From Pseudomonas sp. ANT_H12B (GTDB lineage: Bacteria > Pseudomonadota > Gammaproteobacteria > Pseudomonadales > Pseudomonadaceae), in NCBI RefSeq assembly GCF_008369325.1, contig NZ_VOBI01000011.1:62001-126000 (forward strand): a DNA stretch of 64,000 nt. The letters are read 5' to 3'. Under the pieces are notes generated by a model. The model saw nothing but the letters and a program-made list of their open reading frames with translations, did no database searches and was not told the origin of the DNA. Positions 16,448-24,581 of the stretch are shown here, one piece after another. The translations under genes were made by a program, and so were the position numbers. Within the stretch, counting starts at the first letter, position 1. The number at the start of each line of letters is the position of its first letter.

Positions 16448-17362
16448 ATGCCTGCCAACCACTTCAACACCCATTGCCCCGACTGGGCCACTGCCCTGCT
16501 CAACGGTTTCAGCCAGATCTTCCTCCAGCGCCATCCGCTGTGCGGTCTGCTGTGTCTGTTGGCGATTCTTTTTACCGCTCCGGTGTTACTCGGCGGTGCA
16601 CTGCTGGGTGGCGTCGCCGGGTTACTCACCGCGCAACGTCGCGGTTATGCCAAGGCCGATCGTCAGGCCGGGCTGTTCAGTTACAACGGTGTCTTGCTCG
16701 GCTTGCTGCTGAGCCTCTATTTCCCATGGTCAGCGCTGTTGCCGCCGTTGATCATTGCCGCTGGTGGCCTGAGCGCGATGGTCACTCAACAATGGCTCAA
16801 GCGCGTCCGGGTCAGCCAATACCTGCCTGTCTATACGACACCCTTCGTGGGGCTGGGCTGGTTGCTGCTGTGCTTCGCCACGCCCTCGACAAATGCGCAT
16901 TTGATCGAAACTAATACGCTGAACATGCTCGCCGCACCACTCAAAGGCCTTGGCCAGGTGATGTTCCTCGGTCATCCGCTGGCCGGTGCGATGATTGCCG
17001 TGGGTTTGCTGATCGCTGATCGCCGCGCATTCTGCTGGGCGTTGTTGGCGTCTGTCGCTGGCATGGGCTGGAGCATGCTGCATCACGACTTCTACACCGC
17101 ATTGCTCGGCCTCGGTGGCTATAACGCCGTACTCGCCTCCCTCGCCTTGAGCTCGCAGCGCCAGAAGCCTTGGCTGCCGCTAATCGGTATTACATCAGCG
17201 CTGTTGCTGACGCCGGTGTTTGCCGCCATTGGTCTGCCAACGCTGACCGCGCCGTTCATCCTCTCCTGCTGGCTGATCCGCACGGTTGTTCAAATGCTCG
17301 GCAAGACCACTGTCGCCCGTACACCTTGCACTCTGGAGGAGAATCAACCTAGGCTGCGCTGA
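16448..17362 (+). CDS. Urea transporter (UT family)
   Basis: 304 residues with about ten hydrophobic segments in two related halves. The halves carry the UT signatures GLFSYNGVLLGLLLSLYF (about 75-92) and LLGLGGYNAVLASLALSS (about 218-235), followed by LTAPFILSCWL near the end. UT proteins form a channel-like path for urea in the inner membrane. Placement right after the glyoxylate operon fits ureide breakdown, where allantoate or ureidoglycolate yields both urea and glyoxylate; that link is inferred. The frame starts with ATG 16448, MPANHFNTHCPDW. Confidence 0.88.
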   Translation: MPANHFNTHCPDWATALLNGFSQIFLQRHPLCGLLCLLAILFTAPVLLGGALLGGVAGLLTAQRRGYAKADRQAGLFSYNGVLLGLLLSLYFPWSALLPPLIIAAGGLSAMVTQQWLKRVRVSQYLPVYTTPFVGLGWLLLCFATPSTNAHLIETNTLNMLAAPLKGLGQVMFLGHPLAGAMIAVGLLIADRRAFCWALLASVAGMGWSMLHHDFYTALLGLGGYNAVLASLALSSQRQKPWLPLIGITSALLLTPVFAAIGLPTLTAPFILSCWLIRTVVQMLGKTTVARTPCTLEENQPRLR

Positions 17363-17383
17363 TCATTGATTCAGGCGTTTTCC

Positions 17384-18208
17384 ATGGACAGCAACAAAAA
17401 CTGGCGTGAAGACCTTTACGTCATGGTATTCCAGAGCGACACCAAGGCCGGTCGGCGCTTCGACGGCATCCTGCTGTTGATCATCCTCGCCAGCATTGTG
17501 ATCGTGATGCTCGACAGCATCGATTCCATTCACCAGAACTACGCCAATGTGCTGGCGTACATCGAATGGGGCTTCACCGTCATCTTCGCTATCGAATACG
17601 GCCTGCGCCTCTACTGCTCGCCCAAGCCGTTGCGCTACGCGTTCAGCTTCTATGGACTGGTGGATTTACTGGCGATCGTGCCCGGCATTCTTGCGCTGTA
17701 TTACGCCGATGCGCAGTACCTGCTGATTATCCGGATCATCCGCATGCTGCGGATTTTCCGCGTACTCAAGCTCAGCCCGTATCTGAAACAAGCCAACTAT
17801 CTGATGTCGGCCCTGCGCGGCAGCAAGCAGAAGATCGTGGTGTTTCTGCTCAGCGTCTGCACCCTGGTGACGGTGTTCGGCACGCTGATGTACGTGATCG
17901 AAGGCCCGGAGCACGGCTTCACCAGCATCCCCAAAGGCATCTATTGGGCTATCGTCACGCTGACTACCGTGGGCTTCGGCGACATCGTGCCGAAGACGCC
18001 ATTGGGCCAGGTGATTTCGTCGCTGGTGATGATCACCGGTTACTCGATCATCGCCGTGCCGACGGGGATTTTCACCGCCGAACTGGCCAACGCCATGCGT
18101 GGCGAGCAACTGCAAACCGATTGCCCGGTGTGCAAGAAAAACAGCCACGAAGCGGGTGCCGCGTTTTGCTCTCGGTGCGGTAATCAGTTATTCAAGAAAC
18201 TGGAATAA
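17384..18208 (+). CDS. Voltage-gated-type potassium channel with C-terminal zinc ribbon
   Basis: 274 residues with six membrane segments. S4 is RIIRMLRIFRVLKLS (117-131), with arginines or lysines every third or fourth position. The pore helix and selectivity filter are YWAIVTLTTVGFGD (187-200). After S6 a short tail carries four cysteines (C247, C250, C262, C265; CPVC...CSRC) forming a rubredoxin-like zinc ribbon instead of an RCK domain. The start is the ATG at 17384; a TTG at 17366 in the same frame adds six residues. It follows the urea transporter by 21 bases and may be co-transcribed. Function in potassium flux is inferred. Confidence 0.88.
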   Translation: MDSNKNWREDLYVMVFQSDTKAGRRFDGILLLIILASIVIVMLDSIDSIHQNYANVLAYIEWGFTVIFAIEYGLRLYCSPKPLRYAFSFYGLVDLLAIVPGILALYYADAQYLLIIRIIRMLRIFRVLKLSPYLKQANYLMSALRGSKQKIVVFLLSVCTLVTVFGTLMYVIEGPEHGFTSIPKGIYWAIVTLTTVGFGDIVPKTPLGQVISSLVMITGYSIIAVPTGIFTAELANAMRGEQLQTDCPVCKKNSHEAGAAFCSRCGNQLFKKLE

Positions 18209-18312
18209 GCAAAGTGCTTTTTAATCTTTAAAGGACTATGCGAGCCCGGCTATAGTCGCCGGCAAATTGCCTCACTTTTAATAAAACACCTATTCAGAAC
18301 AAGGAATGCGCA

Positions 18313-19311
18313 GTGAAAAAACTCTTTGGCGCCTCACTTCTGGCCGCTGGCCTGGCTCTGTCCAGCATGGCTCAGGCCGCCCCGACCCTGCTTAACGTTT
18401 CCTACGACGTGATGCGCGATTTCTACAAGGACTACAACACTGCCTTCCAGAAACACTGGCAAGCCGAGCATAACGAAAACATCACCCTGCAGATGTCCTT
18501 CGGCGGCTCCAGCAAACAGGCGCGCTCGGTGATCGATGGCCTGCCGGCTGACGTCATCACCATGAACATGGCTACCGACATCAACGCCCTGGCGGACAAC
18601 GGCAAACTGATCCCGGATAACTGGGTCACACGCCTGCCGAACAACAGCGCGCCGTTCACCTCGGCCACCGTGTTCATCGTTCGCAAAGGCAACCCGAAAG
18701 CCCTGAAAGACTGGCCCGACCTGCTCAAGGACGGCGTGCAGGTGATCGTGCCAAACCCGAAAACGTCGGGTAACGGCCGCTACACCTACCTCTCGGCCTG
18801 GGGTTATGTGCTGAAAAACGGTGGTGACGAAAGCAAAGCCAAAGACTTCGTCGGCAAGCTGTTCAAACAGGCGCCGGTACTCGACACCGGTGGCCGTGCC
18901 GCCACCACCACGTTCATGACCAACCAGATCGGCGACGTGCTGGTGACCTTCGAAAACGAAGCGGAAATGATTGCGCGTGAGTTTGGTCGCGATCAGTTTG
19001 AAGTGATCTATCCAAGTGTTTCTGCCGAGGCTGAGCCGCCAGTGTCGGTGGTCGACAAAACCGTCGACAAGAAAGGCACCCGCGCGGCAGCCGAGGAATA
19101 TTTGAAGTACCTGTGGTCGCCGGAAGGCCAGGAGATTGCGGCAGCGAACTATCTGCGTCCGCGTGACCCGGCGGTGCTGGCCAAGTACACCGATCGTTTC
19201 CCGACAGTGGATTTCCTGTCGGTCGAGAAAACGTTTGGTGACTGGCGGACCGTGCAAAAGACTCACTTCAACGATGGTGGGGTTTTTGATCAGATCTACA
19301 ACGGCCAGTAA
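18313..19311 (+). CDS. sbp: Periplasmic sulfate-binding protein
   Basis: 332 residues, with a signal peptide MKKLFGASLLAAGLALSSMAQA|A. The mature protein shows the sulfate/thiosulfate binding family pattern: LLNVSYDVMRDFYKDYN, FGGSSKQARSVIDGLPADVI, NPKTSGNGRYTYLSAWGY, FENEAEMIA and ANYLRPRDP. It delivers sulfate to the CysTWA permease. The permease genes are not adjacent, as is common in Pseudomonas, where sbp stands alone. TATAGT at about 18251 may be a -10 box. A clear terminator follows. Confidence 0.95.
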   Translation: MKKLFGASLLAAGLALSSMAQAAPTLLNVSYDVMRDFYKDYNTAFQKHWQAEHNENITLQMSFGGSSKQARSVIDGLPADVITMNMATDINALADNGKLIPDNWVTRLPNNSAPFTSATVFIVRKGNPKALKDWPDLLKDGVQVIVPNPKTSGNGRYTYLSAWGYVLKNGGDESKAKDFVGKLFKQAPVLDTGGRAATTTFMTNQIGDVLVTFENEAEMIAREFGRDQFEVIYPSVSAEAEPPVSVVDKTVDKKGTRAAAEEYLKYLWSPEGQEIAAANYLRPRDPAVLAKYTDRFPTVDFLSVEKTFGDWRTVQKTHFNDGGVFDQIYNGQ

Positions 19312-19325
19312 TTCCTGAGCCTCAC

Positions 19326-19357
19326 AAAAAGGCGACCTGCGAGGGGCGCCTTTTTTT
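19326..19357 (+). terminator. Intrinsic terminator of sbp
   Basis: AAAAAGGCG and CGCCTTTTTTT form the stem, with ACCT and AGGG extending it around a GCG loop. The seven-T run ends 46 bases after the sbp stop. Confidence 0.9.
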
Positions 19358-19370
19358 GTGGCCGCCAACT

Positions 19371-19481
19371 GATCGTTCCCACGCGCAGCAAAGGAATGCC
19401 TCAACGGACGCTCTGCGTTCGGCTCTGGATGGGACGCGGAGCGTCCCGGGCTGCATTCCCACGCAGAGCATGGGAACGATC
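19371..19481. repeat. Long GATCGTTCCCACGC-bounded repeat
   Basis: 111 bases bounded by GATCGTTCCCACGC at the left and its inverted copy at the right. The interior holds further inverted pieces (GGACGCTCTGCG and CGCGGAGCGTCC). A relative with the same plan is at 34443-34577, and short versions lacking the interior are at 6517 and 44185. Confidence 0.75.
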
Positions 19482-19494
19482 AGTGGTGGGCGGC

Positions 19495-19818
19495 TTACTC
19501 CTGCGGATCGATGTTATCCAGCGCCCGATTCACCGCCAGCTCACCCAGCATGATGATCTGCGCAATTCCCAGCAGGGCATTGCGGTACGGCCCAGGCAGA
19601 AACCCGGCCAAATCACTGGCCATGACATTCGCCGAGGCCAAGGATTCGCACGCATGGGCCAGCAAGGTTTCGGTGTCGACCTCAGGAACGATCGTAAACA
19701 TAGTGTTGGGTTTGTGCTGGGTACTGGAGAAGTTGAGGTAGTCCTCAAGGGTGCCATCGGCGGCGGGAATGGTCGTTTCTGTTTCTGATCCGGGGGGATT
19801 GGGCGTTGGTTTAAACAT
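19495..19818 (-). CDS. Small DUF6124-type protein
   Basis: 107 residues, beginning MFKPTPNPPGSE and containing FTIVPEVDTETLLAHACESLAS and an alpha-helical C-terminal half (ALLGIAQIIMLGELAVNRALD). This matches the pattern of small proteins grouped as DUF6124 (older DUF3077) that are common in Pseudomonas and of unknown function. There is no signal peptide or membrane segment. The ATG is preceded by AAGGAG. It is monocistronic with an unusually structured leader (see 19819-19935). Confidence 0.75.
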   Translation of the reverse strand: MFKPTPNPPGSETETTIPAADGTLEDYLNFSSTQHKPNTMFTIVPEVDTETLLAHACESLASANVMASDLAGFLPGPYRNALLGIAQIIMLGELAVNRALDNIDPQE

Positions 19819-19935
19819 GGTGAAGCTCCTTGATTAATGGAGCCGCCACGGTTCGCTGCGAAACGATAGAAGGTGGCAGCTGTACGCAGGTTCGCAGACC
19901 GGGAATCAAGGAACCCGGCATACCCGAAGGTATCC
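19819..19935 (-). promoter_or_regulatory. Hairpin-rich leader of the DUF6124-type gene
   Basis: Read on the coding strand, the 117 bases before the start codon hold a perfect hairpin ATACC-TTCG-GGTAT (19920-19933), then CCGGG...CCCGG with a 10-base loop (19899-19918). The direct repeat GTGGCGGCTCC / TGGCGGCTGTG lies at the two ends. A UUCG tetraloop is exceptionally stable. The structure suggests a cis-acting RNA element or a strong 5' stabiliser. No known riboswitch is recognised. Confidence 0.4.
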
Positions 19936-20184
19936 CGCGCACAGCCGCCATAACGCAATGCAGCAGACGAAAAGAAGCGCCGACTGAAAAGGAAACGGTG
20001 GCGCTGAGCGCCTTGATTAACCCAGGCTGCGAAACCCGATCGCTGAGTTTTTCAGCGATTCGCAAACAATAAAAGCCAAGGTCAAGACGCACAAGCCGGC
20101 GGATTCTGGCGCAGCCGTAGGCAATGACGCAAGGCTATGTAGCCTGATGCCTACGCCGCAAATGATGCGTTGTTTGTCCGGTCG

Positions 20185-20332
20185 CCTTCGCGGGCAAGCC
20201 CGCTCCCACGTGTGATCACGGAGATACGCAGGATTTGTGTTCGCTGAAGATCCCTGTGGGAGCGAGCTCGCTCGCGATGGCGGTGTGGCAGACACATCAA
20301 TGCTGAATGTGCCGGGCAAGCTCGCTCCCACA
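20185..20332. repeat. Three REPs filling the gap before the DUF5666-type gene
   Basis: One single REP at 20185-20210 (CGCGGGCAAGCCCGCTCCCA) and a REPIN at 20255-20332 with TGTGGGAGCGAGCTCGCTCG at the left and CAAGCTCGCTCCCACA at the right. The remainder of the interval 19936-20184 contains no gene that I can support. Confidence 0.75.
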
Positions 20333-20349
20333 GGGGTTATTACCCGCCA

Positions 20350-20979
20350 TTACATCGGTGGCGCCACGCCGTCCTTGCCTGCGGAAATCGATTGCGCGGT
20401 CAACCTCCCGTCAGCACTTTGGGTCACGAACGTCACAATCTTCACACCCACCTTCAGCAAGCTGCGATCCCCGGGCACCAGATTCACGATTGGCACGTCT
20501 TCGGGCACCAGAATTTTCTGCTGACCGCCCTTGTAGTTAACGGTCAAGACCCGACCATTGCTGACCACCAGATCGCCGACGCTGCCATTGGTCATGCTGC
20601 TGCCCTTGGCCAGATCGAACGGCCGATGGCCGTCGCCGCTGCCCGCCAGTTCGGGTGGGAAGACGTGGACTTCCAGTGCCTTGAGGGTGCCGTCATCCTG
20701 CGGCACGGCAGCCGAGCCGATGTAGCTGCCGGGTTTGATGTCTTCGATATTGGCCAGGGTGACGGCGCGGACCTGGGTGTCCTTGGCCAGGTTGATCACC
20801 AGGTTTTCACCACTGTTGGCGTGTACTTTCAACGCATCGGGGCTGACCCCGGTGATCTCGCCGCGCACGCCGATGCGCATGCCCGGCGCGTCAGCAGCCT
20901 GGGCCAAACCTGCCGTGAACAAGGTGACCAAGGTAACGGCCGAAGCGCCGCGAATCAGGTGACGTAACATCGCGTTCAT
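20350..20979 (-). CDS. Exported hypothetical protein with DUF5666-like repeats
   Basis: 209 residues with a signal peptide ending LAQA|AD at about residue 28. The mature part is beta-rich with RGEITGVSPDALKVHANSGENLVINLAKDTQV, the kind of short beta-barrel unit called DUF5666. A second half, GSVGDLVVSNGRVLTVNYKGGQQKILVPEDVPIVNLVPGDRSLLKVG, appears to repeat the plan. No enzyme residues are recognised. Homologues are sometimes labelled metal ABC transporter permease, which the sequence does not support because there are no membrane helices. The start may also be the internal ATG (MLRHLIRG). Confidence 0.7.
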   Translation of the reverse strand: MNAMLRHLIRGASAVTLVTLFTAGLAQAADAPGMRIGVRGEITGVSPDALKVHANSGENLVINLAKDTQVRAVTLANIEDIKPGSYIGSAAVPQDDGTLKALEVHVFPPELAGSGDGHRPFDLAKGSSMTNGSVGDLVVSNGRVLTVNYKGGQQKILVPEDVPIVNLVPGDRSLLKVGVKIVTFVTQSADGRLTAQSISAGKDGVAPPM

Positions 20980-21205
20980 GGAAGTGCCTTCCGGTTATGA
21001 ATCGTGAAGAGAGAACATAAGCACGCTATCGAACAAGATGTAAGTGAATGTATCATCGGACCTCAAAGTTTTGACGCAAGGTTCATCGATGGACGTCCGT
21101 CACTCATTCCGCAACGGAAAGACTGCTATCGCTCCAATCCCTCTTCCGCCGTATTGGTCAGCCCATTAGCCTGCGCGCATTCCCATTTGTTCAGCGAGAC
21201 CCGTT

Positions 21206-22411
21206 ATGAACCCGACGCCCCAGCTGCCCCACAGCGCCGCGACAATGACCCGAGGCATGGTGCTGCTGTTTGCCTTCTGCTGCGGCGCGATTGTTGCCAA
21301 CCTCTACTATGCCCAGCCCATCATCGGCCTGATCGCACCGGACATCGGGCTGACCAGCACCATGGCCAGTTTTATCGTTTCGCTGACCCAGATTGGTTAT
21401 GCATTGGGCCTGTTTTTCCTGGTGCCGCTGGGTGATCTGCTGGAAAACCGCCGGTTGATGATCATCACCACGGTGGTGGCCATCGCCAGTTTGCTGGGCG
21501 CGGCGTTCACCGACCAGCCGAATGTGTTTTTACTGATTTCCCTGCTGGTGGGTTTCAGTTCGGTGTCGGTACAGATCCTGATTCCGCTGGCCGCGCACCT
21601 GACGCCGGAAGAGTCCCGCGGTCGAGTAGTCGGTGGAATCATGGGTGGTTTGCTGCTGGGGATTCTGCTGGCGCGGCCAGTGGCCAGCGTGGTGGCCGAC
21701 CACTTCGGCTGGCGTGCGATGTTTGTCATCGCGGCGGTGTTGATGGCCGCCATCAGCGTTGTGCTTATCCTGACCATCCCCAAGCGCCAGCCTGATCACA
21801 GCGCGTCTTATGGCCAGTTGCTGGGTTCGCTGTGGACGCTGTTGCGCCAACAACCGGCATTGCGTCAGCGCGCGTTTTACCAGGGTTGCATGTTTGCAAC
21901 CTTCAGCCTGTTCTGGTCGGCAGTGCCGCTGGAGCTGGCGCGCAATCATGGCTTGTCGCAAACCCAGATCGCGATCTTCGCCCTGGTCGGGGCCATCGGC
22001 GCCATTGCCGCGCCTATCGCCGGTCGCCTGGCCGATGCCGGCCATACCCGCATCGCCACCTTGCTGGCCCTGCTGTTCGCCAGCCTGAGCTTCTTGCCGG
22101 CCTTCATTCATCCGGTCTACAGCGTCATCGGCCTGGCCGTGACCGGCGTGGTGCTCGACTTCTGCGTGCAGATGAACATGGTCCTCGGCCAACGTGCGGT
22201 CTACGCCCTCGACGCCAAAAGCCGCAGCCGCCTGAATGCGCTGTACATGACCAGCATTTTTATCGGTGGTGCGTTCGGTTCTTCTGTCGCCAGTGCGGTG
22301 TATGAACATGGCGGCTGGTTGTGGATCGTGATTGTGGGTAGCGCGTTTCCGCTGTTGGCGTTGGTGCGGTTTTTGAGTGTTTCGCAGGAGCGTTCGCTCG
22401 CTACCGCGTAA
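21206..22411 (+). CDS. Major facilitator superfamily transporter
   Basis: 401 residues with twelve predicted membrane helices. The loop between helices 2 and 3 has the MFS motif in the form PLGDLLENRRLMI, and GIMGGLLLGILLARPVASVVADHFGWRAMFVIAAV covers helices 4-5 of a drug/sugar-exporter type. The early stretch FAFCCGAIVANLYYAQPIIGLI resembles the YnfM/YgaY-like group of exporters. The substrate is unknown. It stands alone, between the DUF5666-type gene and HicAB. Confidence 0.87.
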   Translation: MNPTPQLPHSAATMTRGMVLLFAFCCGAIVANLYYAQPIIGLIAPDIGLTSTMASFIVSLTQIGYALGLFFLVPLGDLLENRRLMIITTVVAIASLLGAAFTDQPNVFLLISLLVGFSSVSVQILIPLAAHLTPEESRGRVVGGIMGGLLLGILLARPVASVVADHFGWRAMFVIAAVLMAAISVVLILTIPKRQPDHSASYGQLLGSLWTLLRQQPALRQRAFYQGCMFATFSLFWSAVPLELARNHGLSQTQIAIFALVGAIGAIAAPIAGRLADAGHTRIATLLALLFASLSFLPAFIHPVYSVIGLAVTGVVLDFCVQMNMVLGQRAVYALDAKSRSRLNALYMTSIFIGGAFGSSVASAVYEHGGWLWIVIVGSAFPLLALVRFLSVSQERSLATA

Positions 22412-22423
22412 ATCGTCAAAAAG

Positions 22424-22491
22424 CATCGCGGGCAGGCCCCACTCCCACAGGGTTAGCGAATAACCTGTGGGAGCCGGCTTGCCCGCGAAGG
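22424..22491. repeat. REPIN between the MFS gene and hicB
   Basis: CATCGCGGGCAGGCCCCACT...CCCACAGG and the inverted CCTGTGGGAGCCGGCTTGCC surround a short 15-base spacer. It lies between convergent genes and may act as a bidirectional terminator. Confidence 0.75.
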
Positions 22492-22509
22492 CTATGTGAC
22501 GGGCACCAC

Positions 22510-22914
22510 TCAGTGCCGGACCAGTTTCTCCAGCGCCGCATCCGCCAGAAAGGAAGAGCGGCTTTTGACATTGTGCTCGCGCACATACCGGTCAATACGC
22601 TGAATCACATAGCCAGGCAGCGTCACGTTGACCTTCTCGGTCTTGCCCATATACGGCGCGATGTCCAGCTCCAGCATTCCCCAGCCCATGTCGGCAAACT
22701 CAGGATTGCCGCGGTGTTCGGCCGCGGAAGTCGGCATGGGAATCGACTCTCCGTCAGCGACAATCTCCTGCAACATGATGTGCGCAATTTCGACGGCTGC
22801 GTTGTAAGCATCTTCAAAGGTATCCCCGGCCGTGACGGCACCTGGAATATCGGGGATCTGAATACCGATGGCGGTGTTCTCGTCGCCCCACTCGATACAG
22901 ATTGGGTATTGCAT
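22510..22914 (-). CDS. hicB: HicB-type antitoxin
   Basis: 134 residues. The N-terminal HicB fold (MQYPICIEWGDENTAIGIQIPDIPG...AGDTFEDAYNAAVEIAHIML) is a partial RNase-H-like domain that caps the toxin. The C-terminal VNVTLPGYVIQRIDRYVREHNVKSRSSFLADAALEKL is a ribbon-helix-helix DNA-binding domain for autoregulation. The start codon overlaps the hicA stop (TAATG), with GGAG seven bases upstream. The frame upstream of the ATG is a shadow of hicA. Confidence 0.92.
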   Translation of the reverse strand: MQYPICIEWGDENTAIGIQIPDIPGAVTAGDTFEDAYNAAVEIAHIMLQEIVADGESIPMPTSAAEHRGNPEFADMGWGMLELDIAPYMGKTEKVNVTLPGYVIQRIDRYVREHNVKSRSSFLADAALEKLVRH

Positions 22915-23126
22915 TATGGATCTCCTGCGTAACTGGCTCCCGGGCAATGAAGTCCGGCTCGCCTCCTGATGCTTTTGACCGTCCCGATCGGCAAATCCTT
23001 TTTCGGATGGGGGACGGGAATCGTGTACGGGTTGTAACGGTGAATGAAGATGTGATGGCTGCCGATAATCCGATCCAGTGTCCAGCCCGCCGCTTCCAAC
23101 TCCTTGATCAATAGCCTGCTCTGCAC
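22914..23126 (-). CDS. hicA: HicA-type mRNA interferase toxin
   Basis: 70 residues with the double-stranded-RNA-binding-like fold: LLIKELEAAGWTLDRIIGSHHIFIHRY, in which the first His of GSHHIF is the catalytic one, then PVPHPKKDLPIGTVKSIRRRAGL. It cuts mRNA when free of HicB. Two adjacent GTG codons could start it; the second (23126) is six bases after GGAGG and is preferred. The last 11 residues (HCPGASYAGDP) extend past the usual end of HicA. It is the first gene of the pair, as is normal for hicAB. Confidence 0.9.
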   Translation of the reverse strand: MQSRLLIKELEAAGWTLDRIIGSHHIFIHRYNPYTIPVPHPKKDLPIGTVKSIRRRAGLHCPGASYAGDP

Positions 23127-23246
23127 CACTCGCCTCCTTGCTCAGGCCCAAACAAAAGTAACCCTAGAGTTATCTTTACTCAAGCACATAAATTCGGATC
23201 GCGACGTTCGGTTGTTTTGCAGAGTGTGATTACGGGGGGGGCCTGA

Positions 23247-23271
23247 GAAAAACCGTAGATTGCGTCTACCG
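23247..23271 (-). terminator. Terminator of the phn operon
   Basis: On the minus strand the hairpin GTAGA-CGCAA-TCTAC starts three bases after the phnP stop and is followed by GGTTTTT. The stem is short but well placed. Confidence 0.65.
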
Positions 23272-24021
23272 CTATAGCACGCATCCATCGAAAGCCACGG
23301 TGACATTGGCCGGTAACTCGCTGCGGTGTTCAAGCAGCCAGGCATCCAGGGTATGACCAATATGCGTCAACACCGCCAACTCCGGTTGCAAGTCCTCAAT
23401 GCAACGCAATGCAAGATTCAGATCGTTGTGATTACGGGGAGTCTGCGGCTGCGGTGGCATCGAACAGTCCAGTACGAGAACATCAAGCGGCGCGCGTTGC
23501 AGCCATTGCGTGGTGGCCGGTGGCAAGCCCACGGTGTCGGTCAGATACGCGATACGCCGTCCTTCGCCTTCCAGCAAAAAACCAAGCGTCGGTCTGGAGT
23601 GTTGCAGCGGTAACGCCGTCACGCTGAGCGTGCCGAACTGCCGGGTTTCGAAGGCTGCAAACGGTTGGCTGAAATCGAGAATCCCCGGGTGCTTGTAGAG
23701 GTCGGCCAAGCCTTCTGGATCTTGCGGCCCATGCACCGGAATCACCAGCCCCTGCCCCCAGCGCAAATGCAGCAGACCTTGCGCATGATCGGCGTGGTAG
23801 TGGGTCTGGAAAATCCCGTTGAAGCTGCGCGGCGCGAAGCGTTCGGTCAGGTCGGGCAGGCCACTGTCGATCAGCCAGCGTTGATCGCCACATTCGATCA
23901 ACGCGCTGCACGGACGACGCTTGCGTCGTTGATCGTTGCGGGCCAGATCGCACGCCGCGCATTCGCAGCCGTAGACCGGCACTTGTCGAGCGTCGCCGGT
24001 GCCCAGTAAAGTCAGGCGCAT
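23272..24021 (-). CDS. phnP: Phosphoribosyl 1,2-cyclic phosphate phosphodiesterase
   Basis: 249 residues of the metallo-beta-lactamase fold. Metal ligands are in FQTHYHADHAQGLLHLRWG (HxHxDH), further histidines in LPLQHSRP and TDTVG, and a zinc site cysteine cluster near the N-terminus (YGCECAACDLARN), as known for PhnP. It opens the cyclic phosphate left by C-P lyase to ribose 1,5-bisphosphate. The start at 24021 (MRLTLLGTGDARQVPVYGCE) overlaps phnN by ten bases. Confidence 0.95.
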   Translation of the reverse strand: MRLTLLGTGDARQVPVYGCECAACDLARNDQRRKRRPCSALIECGDQRWLIDSGLPDLTERFAPRSFNGIFQTHYHADHAQGLLHLRWGQGLVIPVHGPQDPEGLADLYKHPGILDFSQPFAAFETRQFGTLSVTALPLQHSRPTLGFLLEGEGRRIAYLTDTVGLPPATTQWLQRAPLDVLVLDCSMPPQPQTPRNHNDLNLALRCIEDLQPELAVLTHIGHTLDAWLLEHRSELPANVTVAFDGCVL

Positions 24022-24581
24022 ACGGATTGCCCGTCGACGCAAGCCAGCAGGCGCTCGACGGTACGCTCCAGCGGGCCGCTGTTATCGATCAAGCGCAACG
24101 CCGAATCGTTGCCTTCGAGCACGCGTTCACTGAAGCGGGCATTGCGCGCCAGCCGCGCCTCAATCTCGGCGACTGGTTCGCGCCCCCGTGCCAGCAATCG
24201 CTGGCGCAACACGGCTTGATTCACCGTCAGCAGCAAGACCACCACGTGCGGATAACGCACGCGGGTGGCCGGCAGATGACCGCGCGACCCATTGACCAGC
24301 ACGTCCTGCCCCGCCGCCAGCCAATCGTCGATTTCCCGGGGAATCCCATAGGACAAACCATTGGCGTGCCAGCTCAGAGCAAACGCGCCCTGAGCCTCAA
24401 GCGCTGCAAACTCATCGAGGCTCACACTTCGCGCCGCCTCCCCCACCGCTTCCGTCGAACGGGTGATGACCCGCCGCACGATCCGGCAGCCACGTTCGGC
24501 CAACGGCGTTCGTGCGGCATCCAGCAGGCTGTCCTTGCCCGACCCGGAAGGTCCGATGAGGTAGATCAACCTGCCTCCCAT
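24012..24581 (-). CDS. phnN: Ribose 1,5-bisphosphate phosphokinase
   Basis: 189 residues, a guanylate-kinase-like P-loop kinase. The Walker A is LIGPSGSGKDSLLDAAR near the N-terminus, followed by RRVITRSTEA. It phosphorylates ribose 1,5-bisphosphate to phosphoribosyl pyrophosphate, the last step of phosphonate ribose salvage. The start ATG overlaps the phnM stop (TGATG). Confidence 0.94.
   Translation of the reverse strand: MGGRLIYLIGPSGSGKDSLLDAARTPLAERGCRIVRRVITRSTEAVGEAARSVSLDEFAALEAQGAFALSWHANGLSYGIPREIDDWLAAGQDVLVNGSRGHLPATRVRYPHVVVLLLTVNQAVLRQRLLARGREPVAEIEARLARNARFSERVLEGNDSALRLIDNSGPLERTVERLLACVDGQSVCA

Noticed and set aside
19811..20092. 93-residue minus-strand frame in the DUF6124 leader
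   Set aside because: It overlaps the hairpins and the start of the real gene, has no good ribosome site and no family features; better explained as leader RNA.
20017..20331. 104-residue minus-strand frame
   Set aside because: Runs through REP palindromes; the protein consists of translated REP text.
23234..23241. Run of eight G near the phnP terminator
   Set aside because: A simple homopolymer in a non-coding gap; no structural or coding consequence is visible.
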